Origin: Arcobacter suis CECT 7833
GTDB lineage: Bacteria > Campylobacterota > Campylobacteria > Campylobacterales > Arcobacteraceae
Direction of reading: 5' to 3'
Assembly (NCBI RefSeq): GCF_003544815.1
Contig: NZ_CP032100.1
Location: 248,001 to 312,000, forward strand
DNA length: 64,000 nucleotides
Part shown: positions 55,107 through 63,125 of the stretch, piece after piece
Layout: each line of letters begins with the position of its first letter
Numbering within the stretch: the first letter of the stretch is position 1
Notes under the pieces: model-generated
The model's input: the letters and a program-made list of their open reading frames with translations, nothing else
Told to the model about the DNA's origin: nothing
Database searches by the model: none
Position numbers and translations under genes: made by a program

Positions 55107-56447
55107 TTATTTAATTACAGTTGCTAGTAATTTATCTCCCGCAAGTTCTGTAACTCTTACTGTATATATTTGTCCAAATTTAATTTGTTCACCATCAGGT
55201 AATTCATTATCATTGATGTAAATTTCACCATCAATATCAGGTGCCCAAAGAGTTTTTCTAGCACTTAAAAGATATTCATGTTCTTCACTTTCCCCATCAA
55301 CATAAACTTCAAAAGTTTTTCCAATTTCAGCTTCTAAAGATTCTTGAGTTGTTTGGGCAATAATTTCACCAATTTCTTCAGCTCTAGCATCAATTATTTC
55401 TTGCTCTACCATATCTTTTGAAAGTGCAGCAGTTGTTCCCTCTTCAGTTGAGTATGAAAATACATTTGCTCTATCAAATTTGAATTCTTCAATATATCTA
55501 CAAAGTGCTTCGTGGTCTTCTAAAGTTTCACCAGGATGCCCTGCAATAAATGTAGTTCTTACAAAAGAGTTTGGTTTACTTCTCATGTGGTTCATAAGTT
55601 CATTTAGTTTTTCAACGCCTTTTCCTCTTTTCATGATTTTAAGCATTGATGGAGTTATATGTTGAAGTGGCATATCAAAATAGTTTACAAAAACTTTTGA
55701 GTCAGCAATTTTGTCTATTAAACTTAAAGTTGTAGTTGATGGATAAAGGTATAAAATTCTTGCTGTTTTAATTCCCTCAATTTTTTTAACTTCATCTATT
55801 AAAAGTTCAAGACCATTTTTTATATCTTGGTCTCGTAAAAAAGATGATGAATCTTGTGATACAAATGAAAAATCTACATAACCTTTTGAAACAAGTGATT
55901 TAACTTCTTTTACAAGTGACTCCAAAGTTCTTGAGTGAAGTTTCCCTTTAAAAGATGGAATTGCACAGAATGAACAAGTTTGATTACATCCTTCGCTTAG
56001 TTTTACGTAAGCATGATATGAAGAACCTGTGATTACTCTTTCATTTTCATCGCTAGCTAAAAATACTTCATTTGAAAATGCACTTCTTTTTTCATGTACA
56101 AGTAAATCAATTTTGTCATAATCTCCAACACCAGTGAAAACATCGATTTCTGGTAACTCTTTTTGAAGTTCACCTTGGTATCTTTCACTTAAACATCCAG
56201 CCATTACTAAAACTGACTCTTTTTTTCTTTCGTCATGAAGATTAAAAATTGTATTTAAACTCTCTTGTTTCGCACTATCTATAAATCCACATGTATTTAC
56301 GATGATAACATCGGCATTTGCTGCATCATCTGTAATTGTATAATCTTTTAATTTACCTAACATAATCTCTGAATCTACAAGATTTTTAGTACAACCAAGG
56401 CTTACTAAATGTAGAGTTTTTTTAGGATTTTTTACTGAAAATTTCAT
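55107..56447 (-). CDS. rimO: Ribosomal protein S12 methylthiotransferase RimO
   Basis: 446 residues, typical of RimO. UPF0004 domain with cysteines in LVSLGCTKNLVDSEIM, VNTCGFID and AGCLSERY for one [4Fe-4S] cluster; radical SAM motif GCNQTCSFCAIPSFKG for the other; TRAM domain at the C-terminus (residues about 385-446). The K-N-L-V-D-S-E motif separates it from MiaB. It methylthiolates an aspartate of ribosomal protein S12. Confidence 0.95.
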   Translation of the reverse strand: MKFSVKNPKKTLHLVSLGCTKNLVDSEIMLGKLKDYTITDDAANADVIIVNTCGFIDSAKQESLNTIFNLHDERKKESVLVMAGCLSERYQGELQKELPEIDVFTGVGDYDKIDLLVHEKRSAFSNEVFLASDENERVITGSSYHAYVKLSEGCNQTCSFCAIPSFKGKLHSRTLESLVKEVKSLVSKGYVDFSFVSQDSSSFLRDQDIKNGLELLIDEVKKIEGIKTARILYLYPSTTTLSLIDKIADSKVFVNYFDMPLQHITPSMLKIMKRGKGVEKLNELMNHMRSKPNSFVRTTFIAGHPGETLEDHEALCRYIEEFKFDRANVFSYSTEEGTTAALSKDMVEQEIIDARAEEIGEIIAQTTQESLEAEIGKTFEVYVDGESEEHEYLLSARKTLWAPDIDGEIYINDNELPDGEQIKFGQIYTVRVTELAGDKLLATVIK

Positions 56448-56498
56448 ATATTTATTCTTTTTATCTTAATTTTTTTGCAATTTTATCATAAACTATTG

Positions 56499-57317
56499 TT
56501 AAAGCCAAATATTATCTAAAAGCCTAGTATTCCCAAATCTAGCAACAACAAGAATGATTGTATTTTTAGGCTCAATAGTTTTTAATTCATTAAATTCTCT
56601 ATCAACAATTGCCACATATTCCACATCTAAAGTTTTCATAATTTCATAAACTTTATTTTTTACAGCTTCAACGCTTCTTTCTCCACTTGCAATTAAAGAA
56701 CCAGCCATATATAAAGATTTTGAGATTAATAAAGCATCAACTCTTTGTGTTGGGTCTAAATATACATTTCTTGAGCTAAGTGCTAAACCATCATCTTCTC
56801 TTATAATTTCACAAGGAACAATATTTATAGGCAAAAATAGATCTTTTACCATTTGAGTTATAAGTGAAAGTTGTTGAGCATCTTTTTTTCCAAAATATGC
56901 ATTTGTTGGTTGTGTTAAATTAAATAGTTTTAACACAACTCTTAAAACCCCATCAAAATGTCCCGGTCTTGTTTTACCTTCTAAAATATAACTCTTATTT
57001 GGAGCTTTTATTAAAACTTCTTCTTTCCCATACATAGTTGAAATTTCAGGCATAAAAACATAATCAACTTTACACATTTCACAAATTCTTTTATCCGCTT
57101 CATCTTTTCTTGGATAAGCATCTAAATCTTCACCTGGTAAAAACTGAGTTGGATTTACAAATATTGAAACAATTACAACTTCATTTTCATTTCTTGCTTG
57201 TTTAATTAATGAAATGTGACCATTATGTAAAGCGCCCATTGTTGGTACAAATCCAACAGTTCCAGTTATATTTTTTCTAACTTCTTGCAACTCTTCTATT
57301 GTTTTTAAAACTTGCAA
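56499..57317 (-). CDS. panC: Pantothenate synthetase
   Basis: 272 residues. The HIGH-class nucleotidyl motif is PTMGALHNGHISLIKQA (about 25-41) and the second signature is RPGHFDGVLRVVLKLFNL. It condenses pantoate and beta-alanine with ATP to pantothenate for coenzyme A. It ends with FGNTRLLDNI. It lies 36 nt downstream of the ABC permease gene on the same strand, and 51 nt upstream of rimO. Confidence 0.96.
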   Translation of the reverse strand: MQVLKTIEELQEVRKNITGTVGFVPTMGALHNGHISLIKQARNENEVVIVSIFVNPTQFLPGEDLDAYPRKDEADKRICEMCKVDYVFMPEISTMYGKEEVLIKAPNKSYILEGKTRPGHFDGVLRVVLKLFNLTQPTNAYFGKKDAQQLSLITQMVKDLFLPINIVPCEIIREDDGLALSSRNVYLDPTQRVDALLISKSLYMAGSLIASGERSVEAVKNKVYEIMKTLDVEYVAIVDREFNELKTIEPKNTIILVVARFGNTRLLDNIWL

Positions 57318-57353
57318 CTCTTTTCCTTAATGATAAAATTTATATGTTAAAAT

Positions 57354-58313
57354 CTATTTTTCTTCGTAATTTGGATTTAGTTTTAATAAAACTAAATCTG
57401 CAATCATATTACCAATTAGTGTCAAAAAGGCACCAATTATCAAAATTCCCATGATTACTGGATAATCATGTGATAAAGCACTTTGATAAAACAATAATCC
57501 CATTCCATCTATTGAAAAAATTGTTTCTAAAATTACAGAACCTCCTATGATTCCAGGAAGTGAAAGTCCAAGAAGTGTAATAACTGGTGGATATAAATTT
57601 GGCAAAATGTAGTATCTTAAAATCTGTTTTTGAGTTAATCCTCTTGCACGCGCGAAAAAGATGTAATCAGATTTTAAAATCTCAAGAGTTAAACTCCTAA
57701 TATATAAAATTAAACTTCCAATTCCACCAAAAACAATAATAAAAATAGGAAGTATTAAATGCCAAGCATAATCTAAATAATAAGTTAAACTTCCATCATT
57801 TGGAACACTATGAAGTCCTGCAATTGGTAATATTTCAAAATTTATAGCAAAAATTAGAACAAATAAAAGTGCTAGATAAAAAGAAGGCATTGAAAAACTT
57901 AGAAGTGATAATTGACCTGTAAATTTATCAAAAAATGAGTTTTTATTAAGTGCTGATTTAATTCCAAAATACAAAGAGATTATAAATATCAAAACCATAG
58001 AGACAATATTTAAAATCAAAGTAATAGGCATTCTGCTTAAAATTTCATCTTTTACCATCTCTCCACTTGCAAATGAAATCCCAAAATCAAGTTGAATAAT
58101 AGAATAAATCCAAGAAAAAAATTGAATATATAAAGGTTTATCTAATCCATAAATAGCTTTTAATTGCGCAATTGATTCAGGAGTAATATTTGGATTTAAT
58201 TCACCACTTGCAAAAAAAGAGTTTGGAGCAGCGTTTATTGCTATAAAAGATATAAGGCTAATTATAAAAAGCATGGTGATAAGGTATAATAATTTTTTAA
58301 AAAATAGTTTCAT
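57354..58313 (-). CDS. Oligopeptide/dipeptide-type ABC transporter permease
   Basis: 319 residues from ATG 58313; a TTG five codons upstream (58328) is the alternative. The DppB/OppB/YejB-type permease has an N-terminal helix, a periplasmic loop with NPNITPESIAQLKAIYGLDKPLYIQF, five further helices, and the EAA motif ARARGLTQKQILRYYILPN. No partner permease, ATPase or binding protein is adjacent, so the rest of the transporter must be elsewhere. It is divergent from acpS with a 28-nt gap. Confidence 0.88.
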   Translation of the reverse strand: MKLFFKKLLYLITMLFIISLISFIAINAAPNSFFASGELNPNITPESIAQLKAIYGLDKPLYIQFFSWIYSIIQLDFGISFASGEMVKDEILSRMPITLILNIVSMVLIFIISLYFGIKSALNKNSFFDKFTGQLSLLSFSMPSFYLALLFVLIFAINFEILPIAGLHSVPNDGSLTYYLDYAWHLILPIFIIVFGGIGSLILYIRSLTLEILKSDYIFFARARGLTQKQILRYYILPNLYPPVITLLGLSLPGIIGGSVILETIFSIDGMGLLFYQSALSHDYPVIMGILIIGAFLTLIGNMIADLVLLKLNPNYEEK

Positions 58314-58320
58314 GTTCGGA

Positions 58321-58328
58321 TTATACAA
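58321..58328 (-). promoter_or_regulatory. Extended -10 of the permease gene in a 28-nt divergent gap
   Basis: On the minus strand TGTATAAT runs from 58328 to 58321, 8 nt before ATG 58313. If transcription starts about 7 nt after TATAAT, the mRNA would begin at or next to the start codon, i.e. leaderless. No Shine-Dalgarno precedes this ATG. Confidence 0.4.
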
Positions 58329-58341
58329 AAGATAGGTTTAA

Positions 58342-58698
58342 ATGATAGGTATAGATATAACTTCAATAGATAGAATAAAAAAAATGTATGAAAAGTTTGG
58401 AATAAAGGCTTATGAAAAGTTCTTAAATCCAAAAGAAATTGAGCTTATAAAAAAGCCCGAAACTGCTGCTGGATTTTGGGCTGCAAAAGAGGCTGCTTCA
58501 AAAGCTATTGGAACTGGAATTGGTGCATCTTGTGGTTTTCATGATATTAAAATATCAAAGGGAAAATTAGGAAATCCAAAAATTAAATATAAGAAAAAAG
58601 TTAGAAAGGCTTTTGGGATAAAAGATTCTCATCTTTCAATAACACATGATTCTGGTTTTGCTATGGCAGTTGTTATAAATGTTTTGAAAAAAAAGTAA
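58342..58698 (+). CDS. acpS: Holo-[acyl-carrier-protein] synthase
   Basis: 118 residues, standard for AcpS. Conserved motifs are GIDITSIDRI at the N-terminus (Mg2+-binding Asp) and FWAAKEAASKAIGTG in the middle. It transfers 4'-phosphopantetheine from CoA to ACP. The nearby panC makes the CoA precursor pantothenate, a functional but not operonic link as acpS is on the other strand. RBS is a weak ATAGGT. Confidence 0.95.
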   Translation: MIGIDITSIDRIKKMYEKFGIKAYEKFLNPKEIELIKKPETAAGFWAAKEAASKAIGTGIGASCGFHDIKISKGKLGNPKIKYKKKVRKAFGIKDSHLSITHDSGFAMAVVINVLKKK

Positions 58699-58700
58699 AG

Positions 58701-58728
58701 ATGCTATAAGAATTATTTCTTATAGCAT
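58701..58728. terminator. Terminator between acpS and gltS
   Basis: A 12-bp perfect stem, ATGCTATAAGAA/TTCTTATAGCAT, around a TTAT loop lies between the convergent genes. On the minus strand it is followed by a T-rich tract (CTTTACTTTTTTTT), so it terminates gltS best. Confidence 0.7.
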
Positions 58729-58730
58729 TA

Positions 58731-59957
58731 TTAAAAGAATTTTAAAATAACTTGAATTATTGTAGCATTTATTAAATCAACAAAAAATGCGCCACAAAGA
58801 GGAACAATTAAGAAAGCTTTATGAGAAACTCCATATACATTTGTTATTGCTTGCATATTTGCAACTGCTGTTGGAGTAGCACCTAATCCAAAACCACAAT
58901 GACCAGCAGCTAAAACACTAGCATCATAATTTTTACCCATAACTCTAAATGTTACAAAATAAGCATATAAAATCATAACGACAACTTGAGTAACTAAAAT
59001 TACAGACAATGCGCCAGCTAAATTTGATAATTGCCAAAGTTTAAGTGAAAGTAGTGCCATCGCAAGAAATAAAGATAAAGAAGCATTTCCAAATACGTCT
59101 ATTGCTCTATCAAAAATTTCTACTTTTAGTATATTTTCTAAAACATTCCTTAAAATTACACCACCTGCTAATGCCCAAACAAAAGTAGGTAATTCAAACG
59201 ATGTTCCTTTTGAAAAACCTGTCATAAAATCAGCAAAAGCCAAACATGCTGCAAAAAGTCCTAAAGTTGTAATTGCACTATTTGTAGTGATTAATCTTAC
59301 TGCTTTTGGATACTCAAAAGGTACAAACTCATCAATTACTTTTTTATTCCCAGTGTCATTCTCATCTTTTTGTAGATGACCATTTTTAATTTTATATCTA
59401 TTTATTAGAAGTTTCGCAAGCGGTCCACCAATAATTCCACCCATTACAAGACCAAAAGTAGCACCTGCCATACCAAGAGCAGTAGCATTTTCTATACCAT
59501 ATTTGGTTTCTAATATAGTTCCCCATGCACCAGCAGTTCCATGTCCTCCTGTGAGAGTTATTGAACCAGCGATTAATCCAATAAGCGGATCAATACCTAA
59601 AATTGTAGCAAGTGAAACACCAACAAAATTTTGAACTACAATAAAAAAAGCTATAACAAAAAGAAAGATTACAAGACTTTTCCCACCTTCTTTTAGTTTG
59701 TAAAAGTTTGCACTAAGTCCAATTGATGCAAAGAAAATGAGCATAAAACTTGTTTGAAGTTCTGTACTTGTTGTTATGCTATAACCAAAAAAGTAGTGTA
59801 TAATCGTTGTACATAGTGCTGCAACAAGACCCCCTGCAACTGGTTCTGGAATATTATATCTTTTTAGAAAATCTATTTTATTTACTAAGAATTTTCCAAT
59901 AAGTAAAACTATAACGGCTACAATTAGTGTGTAATATGAATTAAATGTAAAATTCAT
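58731..59957 (-). CDS. gltS: Sodium/glutamate symporter GltS
   Basis: 408 residues, near E. coli GltS (401), with about ten helices in two inverted halves. Family blocks are NIPEPVAGGLVAAL in the first half, GSITLTGGHGTAGAWG and AGHCGFGLGATPTAVANMQA in the second, each with the Gly-rich reentrant loop. It imports glutamate with Na+. It lies 13 nt after ruvX on the same strand. Confidence 0.93.
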   Translation of the reverse strand: MNFTFNSYYTLIVAVIVLLIGKFLVNKIDFLKRYNIPEPVAGGLVAALCTTIIHYFFGYSITTSTELQTSFMLIFFASIGLSANFYKLKEGGKSLVIFLFVIAFFIVVQNFVGVSLATILGIDPLIGLIAGSITLTGGHGTAGAWGTILETKYGIENATALGMAGATFGLVMGGIIGGPLAKLLINRYKIKNGHLQKDENDTGNKKVIDEFVPFEYPKAVRLITTNSAITTLGLFAACLAFADFMTGFSKGTSFELPTFVWALAGGVILRNVLENILKVEIFDRAIDVFGNASLSLFLAMALLSLKLWQLSNLAGALSVILVTQVVVMILYAYFVTFRVMGKNYDASVLAAGHCGFGLGATPTAVANMQAITNVYGVSHKAFLIVPLCGAFFVDLINATIIQVILKFF

Positions 59958-59970
59958 AAGTTTTTTTCCT

Positions 59971-60360
59971 TTATTTTAAATTATTATTTTTTAAATATCT
60001 TTCAAGTATTATTTTAGCAGCCAAAGAATCAACTCTTCCGTCTCTTTTGTATTTAATTTCACCTTTCATCATCTCTTCTGCTTCAATTGAACTCATATTT
60101 TCTTCTTGAAATTCAAAAGGAATTTCAAGTTTTAGTAAACCAACAAAATGTTTTATTCTATTTTGTGTATCTTCAGAAGAACTAGGAAATCCAACGATTA
60201 GTTTTTCGATTTCCCACTCTTTTAAAAAAGTATTTACATCACGAGCTGCTTGATCTCTATTTTTTCTTAAAATGGCATTTTGTGGAGTTACGATATTTGA
60301 AGCCAGACAAATAGCAACTCCGATTCTTTTAAGTCCCACATCAATAGAGGCTAATTTCAA
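59971..60360 (-). CDS. ruvX: Holliday junction resolvase-like protein YqgF/RuvX
   Basis: 129 residues with an RNase H-like fold: IDVGLKRIGVAI at the N-terminus, VGFPSSSEDTQNRIKHFV in the middle, and C-terminal D-S-L-AAKIILERYL with the last catalytic Asp. The family is involved in 16S rRNA 5' processing or Holliday-junction resolution. Its start overlaps the metF-like stop by 4 nt. Confidence 0.93.
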   Translation of the reverse strand: MKLASIDVGLKRIGVAICLASNIVTPQNAILRKNRDQAARDVNTFLKEWEIEKLIVGFPSSSEDTQNRIKHFVGLLKLEIPFEFQEENMSSIEAEEMMKGEIKYKRDGRVDSLAAKIILERYLKNNNLK

Positions 60361-61268
60361 GAGATAATCTCATCTGCAACATCAAATCTATTTGCTGTCA
60401 TTAAATGGATTTTTGGATGAAGTTTATTTAACTCTTTGAATAAATCTTGACTTAGTTTCATTCCCACTTTATACTCTTCTTCTTCTGAAATACTATGAGC
60501 AGATTCAAGGGCATCTATCCAAAATTGAGGAACATGAATACCTGGAACTTGAGCCGATAAAAATAGGGCGGTTCTTAGTTTCGTAACTGGAAATAAACCA
60601 AAAATTAGTTGAGCTTTTTTCTTATCTCCCTCAACACCTTCTTTCGCAATGTTGAAAGATTCTAATAGTTTTTTTGCATTTTCAATATCAAAAACAGGTT
60701 GAGATATTATTCCTAATGCTCCATTTTGGATTTTATTATGCATCTTTTTTTCTAAACTTGAAAAGTTTTTTGCATAAGAATTTGTAACTGCAAATGGAAA
60801 AATCTCTTTTGGTTCAATTTTAAAAGGTCGACCTGCGAAATCCATTCCACAATTAAATGATTTTATGATTTTTAAAAGCATAATTGAGTTTGCCTCAAAT
60901 ACACCTTTTGAGTGTGGTTGGTCACTCATTTTTGCTGGGTCTCCGGTAAGAGCCAAAATAGCTCTAACATCAAAATCATTTGCTCCCATTAAATCAGATT
61001 GCAATGCAATTTTATTTCTATCTCTCATAGTCATTGTTGCAATTACTGGTTTTTTAAACTCCATTTGAAGTTTAAGTGATGCAAAAAGTGCATTGTATTT
61101 TAATTTTGCAAGTGGATTATCTGTGCATGAAAAACCATCAACTCTATCTTGTAGTTTAAATTTTTTAATTTTTTCAATAATATTGTGCATTGATGGTTCA
61201 TGTTGAGGTGTTGTTTCAAGTGTTAAGAATTTATCTTCTTGAAGTTTTTGAATAAGTGTTTCAAACAT
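60357..61268 (-). CDS. Methylenetetrahydrofolate reductase family protein
   Basis: 303 residues, a TIM-barrel flavoprotein of the MetF family. Signatures are TLETTPQ near the N-terminus, GFSCTDNPLAKLKYN, ILALTGDPAKMSDQPHSKGVFEAN (with the FAD-binding T-G-D-P block) and GIISQPVFDIENAKKLLE. It lacks the usual N-terminal sequence of canonical MetF and may be a second, divergent form. It probably reduces methylene-THF or acts on a related folate. It is transcribed divergently from serB. Confidence 0.8.
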   Translation of the reverse strand: MFETLIQKLQEDKFLTLETTPQHEPSMHNIIEKIKKFKLQDRVDGFSCTDNPLAKLKYNALFASLKLQMEFKKPVIATMTMRDRNKIALQSDLMGANDFDVRAILALTGDPAKMSDQPHSKGVFEANSIMLLKIIKSFNCGMDFAGRPFKIEPKEIFPFAVTNSYAKNFSSLEKKMHNKIQNGALGIISQPVFDIENAKKLLESFNIAKEGVEGDKKKAQLIFGLFPVTKLRTALFLSAQVPGIHVPQFWIDALESAHSISEEEEYKVGMKLSQDLFKELNKLHPKIHLMTANRFDVADEIIS

Positions 61269-61313
61269 TGGATAAACAATCCTTTAGTATATTTAGTTTT
61301 ATTTGGCTAAAAT

Positions 61314-61319
61314 TATACC
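61314..61319 (+). promoter_or_regulatory. -10 element of serB
   Basis: TATACC at 61314-61319, preceded by AAAAT and 28 nt before ATG, is a likely -10 in the 79-bp metF-serB divergent gap. No clear -35. Confidence 0.35.
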
Positions 61320-61347
61320 CTTTAAAGAATAAAACTAGGGAAAATTA

Positions 61348-61974
61348 ATGAAATTAGCTGTTTTTGATTTTGATTCAACACTTATGGATGGAGAGACAAT
61401 TGACTTTCTAGCAGAAGAGTTGGGTATTGGTGAACAAGTTACAAAAATTACAGAAGAAGCGATGAGTGGAAGATTAGATTTTTTTGAATCTTTAACTACA
61501 AGAGTTGCTCTTTTAAAAGGAATGGATTACCAAAGAGTTGTAGATATTTGCGCAAATCTTCCTTTAATGCCAGGTGCTATGGAATTAGTTCCAGCACTTC
61601 AAAAAATGGGTTATAAAGTAGTTTGTTTTTCAGGTGGTTTTAGAATTGGTACAACTCCAGCCAAAGAAAAATTAGGTTTAGATGCTGATTTTTCAAATGT
61701 TTTACATGAAAAAGATGGAAAATTAACAGGTCTTATTGGTGGAGATATGATGTTTGGATATTCAAAAGGTGATATGCTTCAAAGAATTCAAGGTTTAATG
61801 GGAATTACAAGAGCTGATACTTTAGTTTGTGGAGATGGAGCAAATGATTTATCTATGTTCGCTCACGCTGATACAAGAGTTGCTTTTTGTGCAAGAGAAG
61901 TTTTGAAAAAAGAAGCAAATATTGTTATTGATACAAAAGATTTAACAAAAATTTTAGATTATATAAAGGCTTAA
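61348..61974 (+). CDS. serB: Phosphoserine phosphatase
   Basis: 208 residues, the short single-domain SerB. HAD motif I DFDSTLMDGE (Asp7 nucleophile, Asp9), motif II CFSGGFR, and motif III/IV GDGANDLSMFAHA are intact. It hydrolyses phosphoserine to serine. It lacks the N-terminal ACT domain of E. coli SerB, which is normal for Campylobacterota. 2 nt before the transaldolase. Confidence 0.94.
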   Translation: MKLAVFDFDSTLMDGETIDFLAEELGIGEQVTKITEEAMSGRLDFFESLTTRVALLKGMDYQRVVDICANLPLMPGAMELVPALQKMGYKVVCFSGGFRIGTTPAKEKLGLDADFSNVLHEKDGKLTGLIGGDMMFGYSKGDMLQRIQGLMGITRADTLVCGDGANDLSMFAHADTRVAFCAREVLKKEANIVIDTKDLTKILDYIKA

Positions 61975-61976
61975 TT

Positions 61977-62969
61977 ATGAGTTTAAAAGAAGATATTAAT
62001 TTCTCTTTATGGTGTGATTTTATTGAAAGAGATTTTTTAGAAACAAGATTTAAAGAGATTATCAAAAAAAATATTATTCAAGGTGCTACTTCAAATCCAG
62101 CGATTTTTGAATCATCAATTACAAATTCTCTTGCTTATAAACAACAACTTGATATGTTGCAAGCAAATAATGCTAAAACTATTTATGAAGAGTTAGCATT
62201 AACAGATATTAAAAGAGCAGCAGCTTTACTTTCTGATTTACATAAAAATGATGCTGATGACGGATTTATTTCTATTGAAGTTGACCCACTTTTATGTGAT
62301 GATGCAGCAGGAACTATAGAAGAGGGAGTTAGACTTTATTCTATGATAAGTGCTGATAATGTAATGATTAAAATTCCTGCAACTGAAGCTGGATATATTG
62401 CAATGAGAGAATTAACATCAAAAGGAATAAATGTAAATGCTACACTTATTTTCTCTCCCCAACAAGCAATAAAATGTACACAAGCTTTAGATGAGGGAAT
62501 CAAAGATTCAAATAAAGATATTAAAGCTGTTGTTTCTATTTTTGTTTCAAGATTTGATAGATTAGCTGATAATGAGTTAAAATTAAAAGGTTTAGAAACT
62601 TCTAAATTAGGGATTGTTAATGCAACAAAGTGTTATCATGAAATTAATAAATTTGGAAATTCAAACATTAGAACACTATTCGCAAGTACAGGCGTAAAAG
62701 GTGATGAATTAGCTCCAAGTTATTATGTGGACAATTTAATTTATCCAAATTCAATAAATACAGCACCTCTTGCTACAATCGAAGATTGGGTTAAAGATGG
62801 TTCAAAAGTGCAAACTTCTATTATGAGTGAAAATGAGTGTGATAAATATTTTGAAACTTTAAAAACAAAAGGTATCAAAATGGAAACTATTTATGAAAAA
62901 CTTTTAAAAGATGGAGTTGAAGCTTTTAAAATTTCGTTCAAAGATTTACTTTCAAAATTAATTCACTAA
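61977..62969 (+). CDS. tal: Transaldolase
   Basis: 330 residues. Motifs include GATSNPAIFESSI at the N-terminus and DNVMIKIPAT with the Schiff-base lysine, then GINVNATLIFS and SIFVSRFDR. It transfers dihydroxyacetone units between sugar phosphates in the pentose phosphate pathway, working with the transketolase at 10824. Coupled tightly to serB (2-nt gap). A hairpin follows the stop codon. Confidence 0.92.
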   Translation: MSLKEDINFSLWCDFIERDFLETRFKEIIKKNIIQGATSNPAIFESSITNSLAYKQQLDMLQANNAKTIYEELALTDIKRAAALLSDLHKNDADDGFISIEVDPLLCDDAAGTIEEGVRLYSMISADNVMIKIPATEAGYIAMRELTSKGINVNATLIFSPQQAIKCTQALDEGIKDSNKDIKAVVSIFVSRFDRLADNELKLKGLETSKLGIVNATKCYHEINKFGNSNIRTLFASTGVKGDELAPSYYVDNLIYPNSINTAPLATIEDWVKDGSKVQTSIMSENECDKYFETLKTKGIKMETIYEKLLKDGVEAFKISFKDLLSKLIH

Positions 62970-62976
62970 TTTTTTA

Positions 62977-63018
62977 AAATTTATAATGTGGCAAAACTTA
63001 CTGCTACATTGTAAATTT
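62977..63018 (+). terminator. Long hairpin after tal, candidate terminator
   Basis: A 17-bp RNA stem (62977-62993 with 63002-63018) has two G-U wobbles and an 8-nt loop. It begins 7 nt after the tal stop. The 3' side is ATCTTCCTGTTTTATT, less T-rich than a typical terminator, so it could also be an attenuator or stabilising structure. Confidence 0.5.
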
Positions 63019-63125
63019 ATCTTCCTGTTTTATTACAAATCAATAACTTTTTAGCCTTAACTCCTTAAGAAACATTTAGCTAGAATTTGTATTAGTTAAA
63101 TAAAATATGTAAAGGCAGATTAAAA

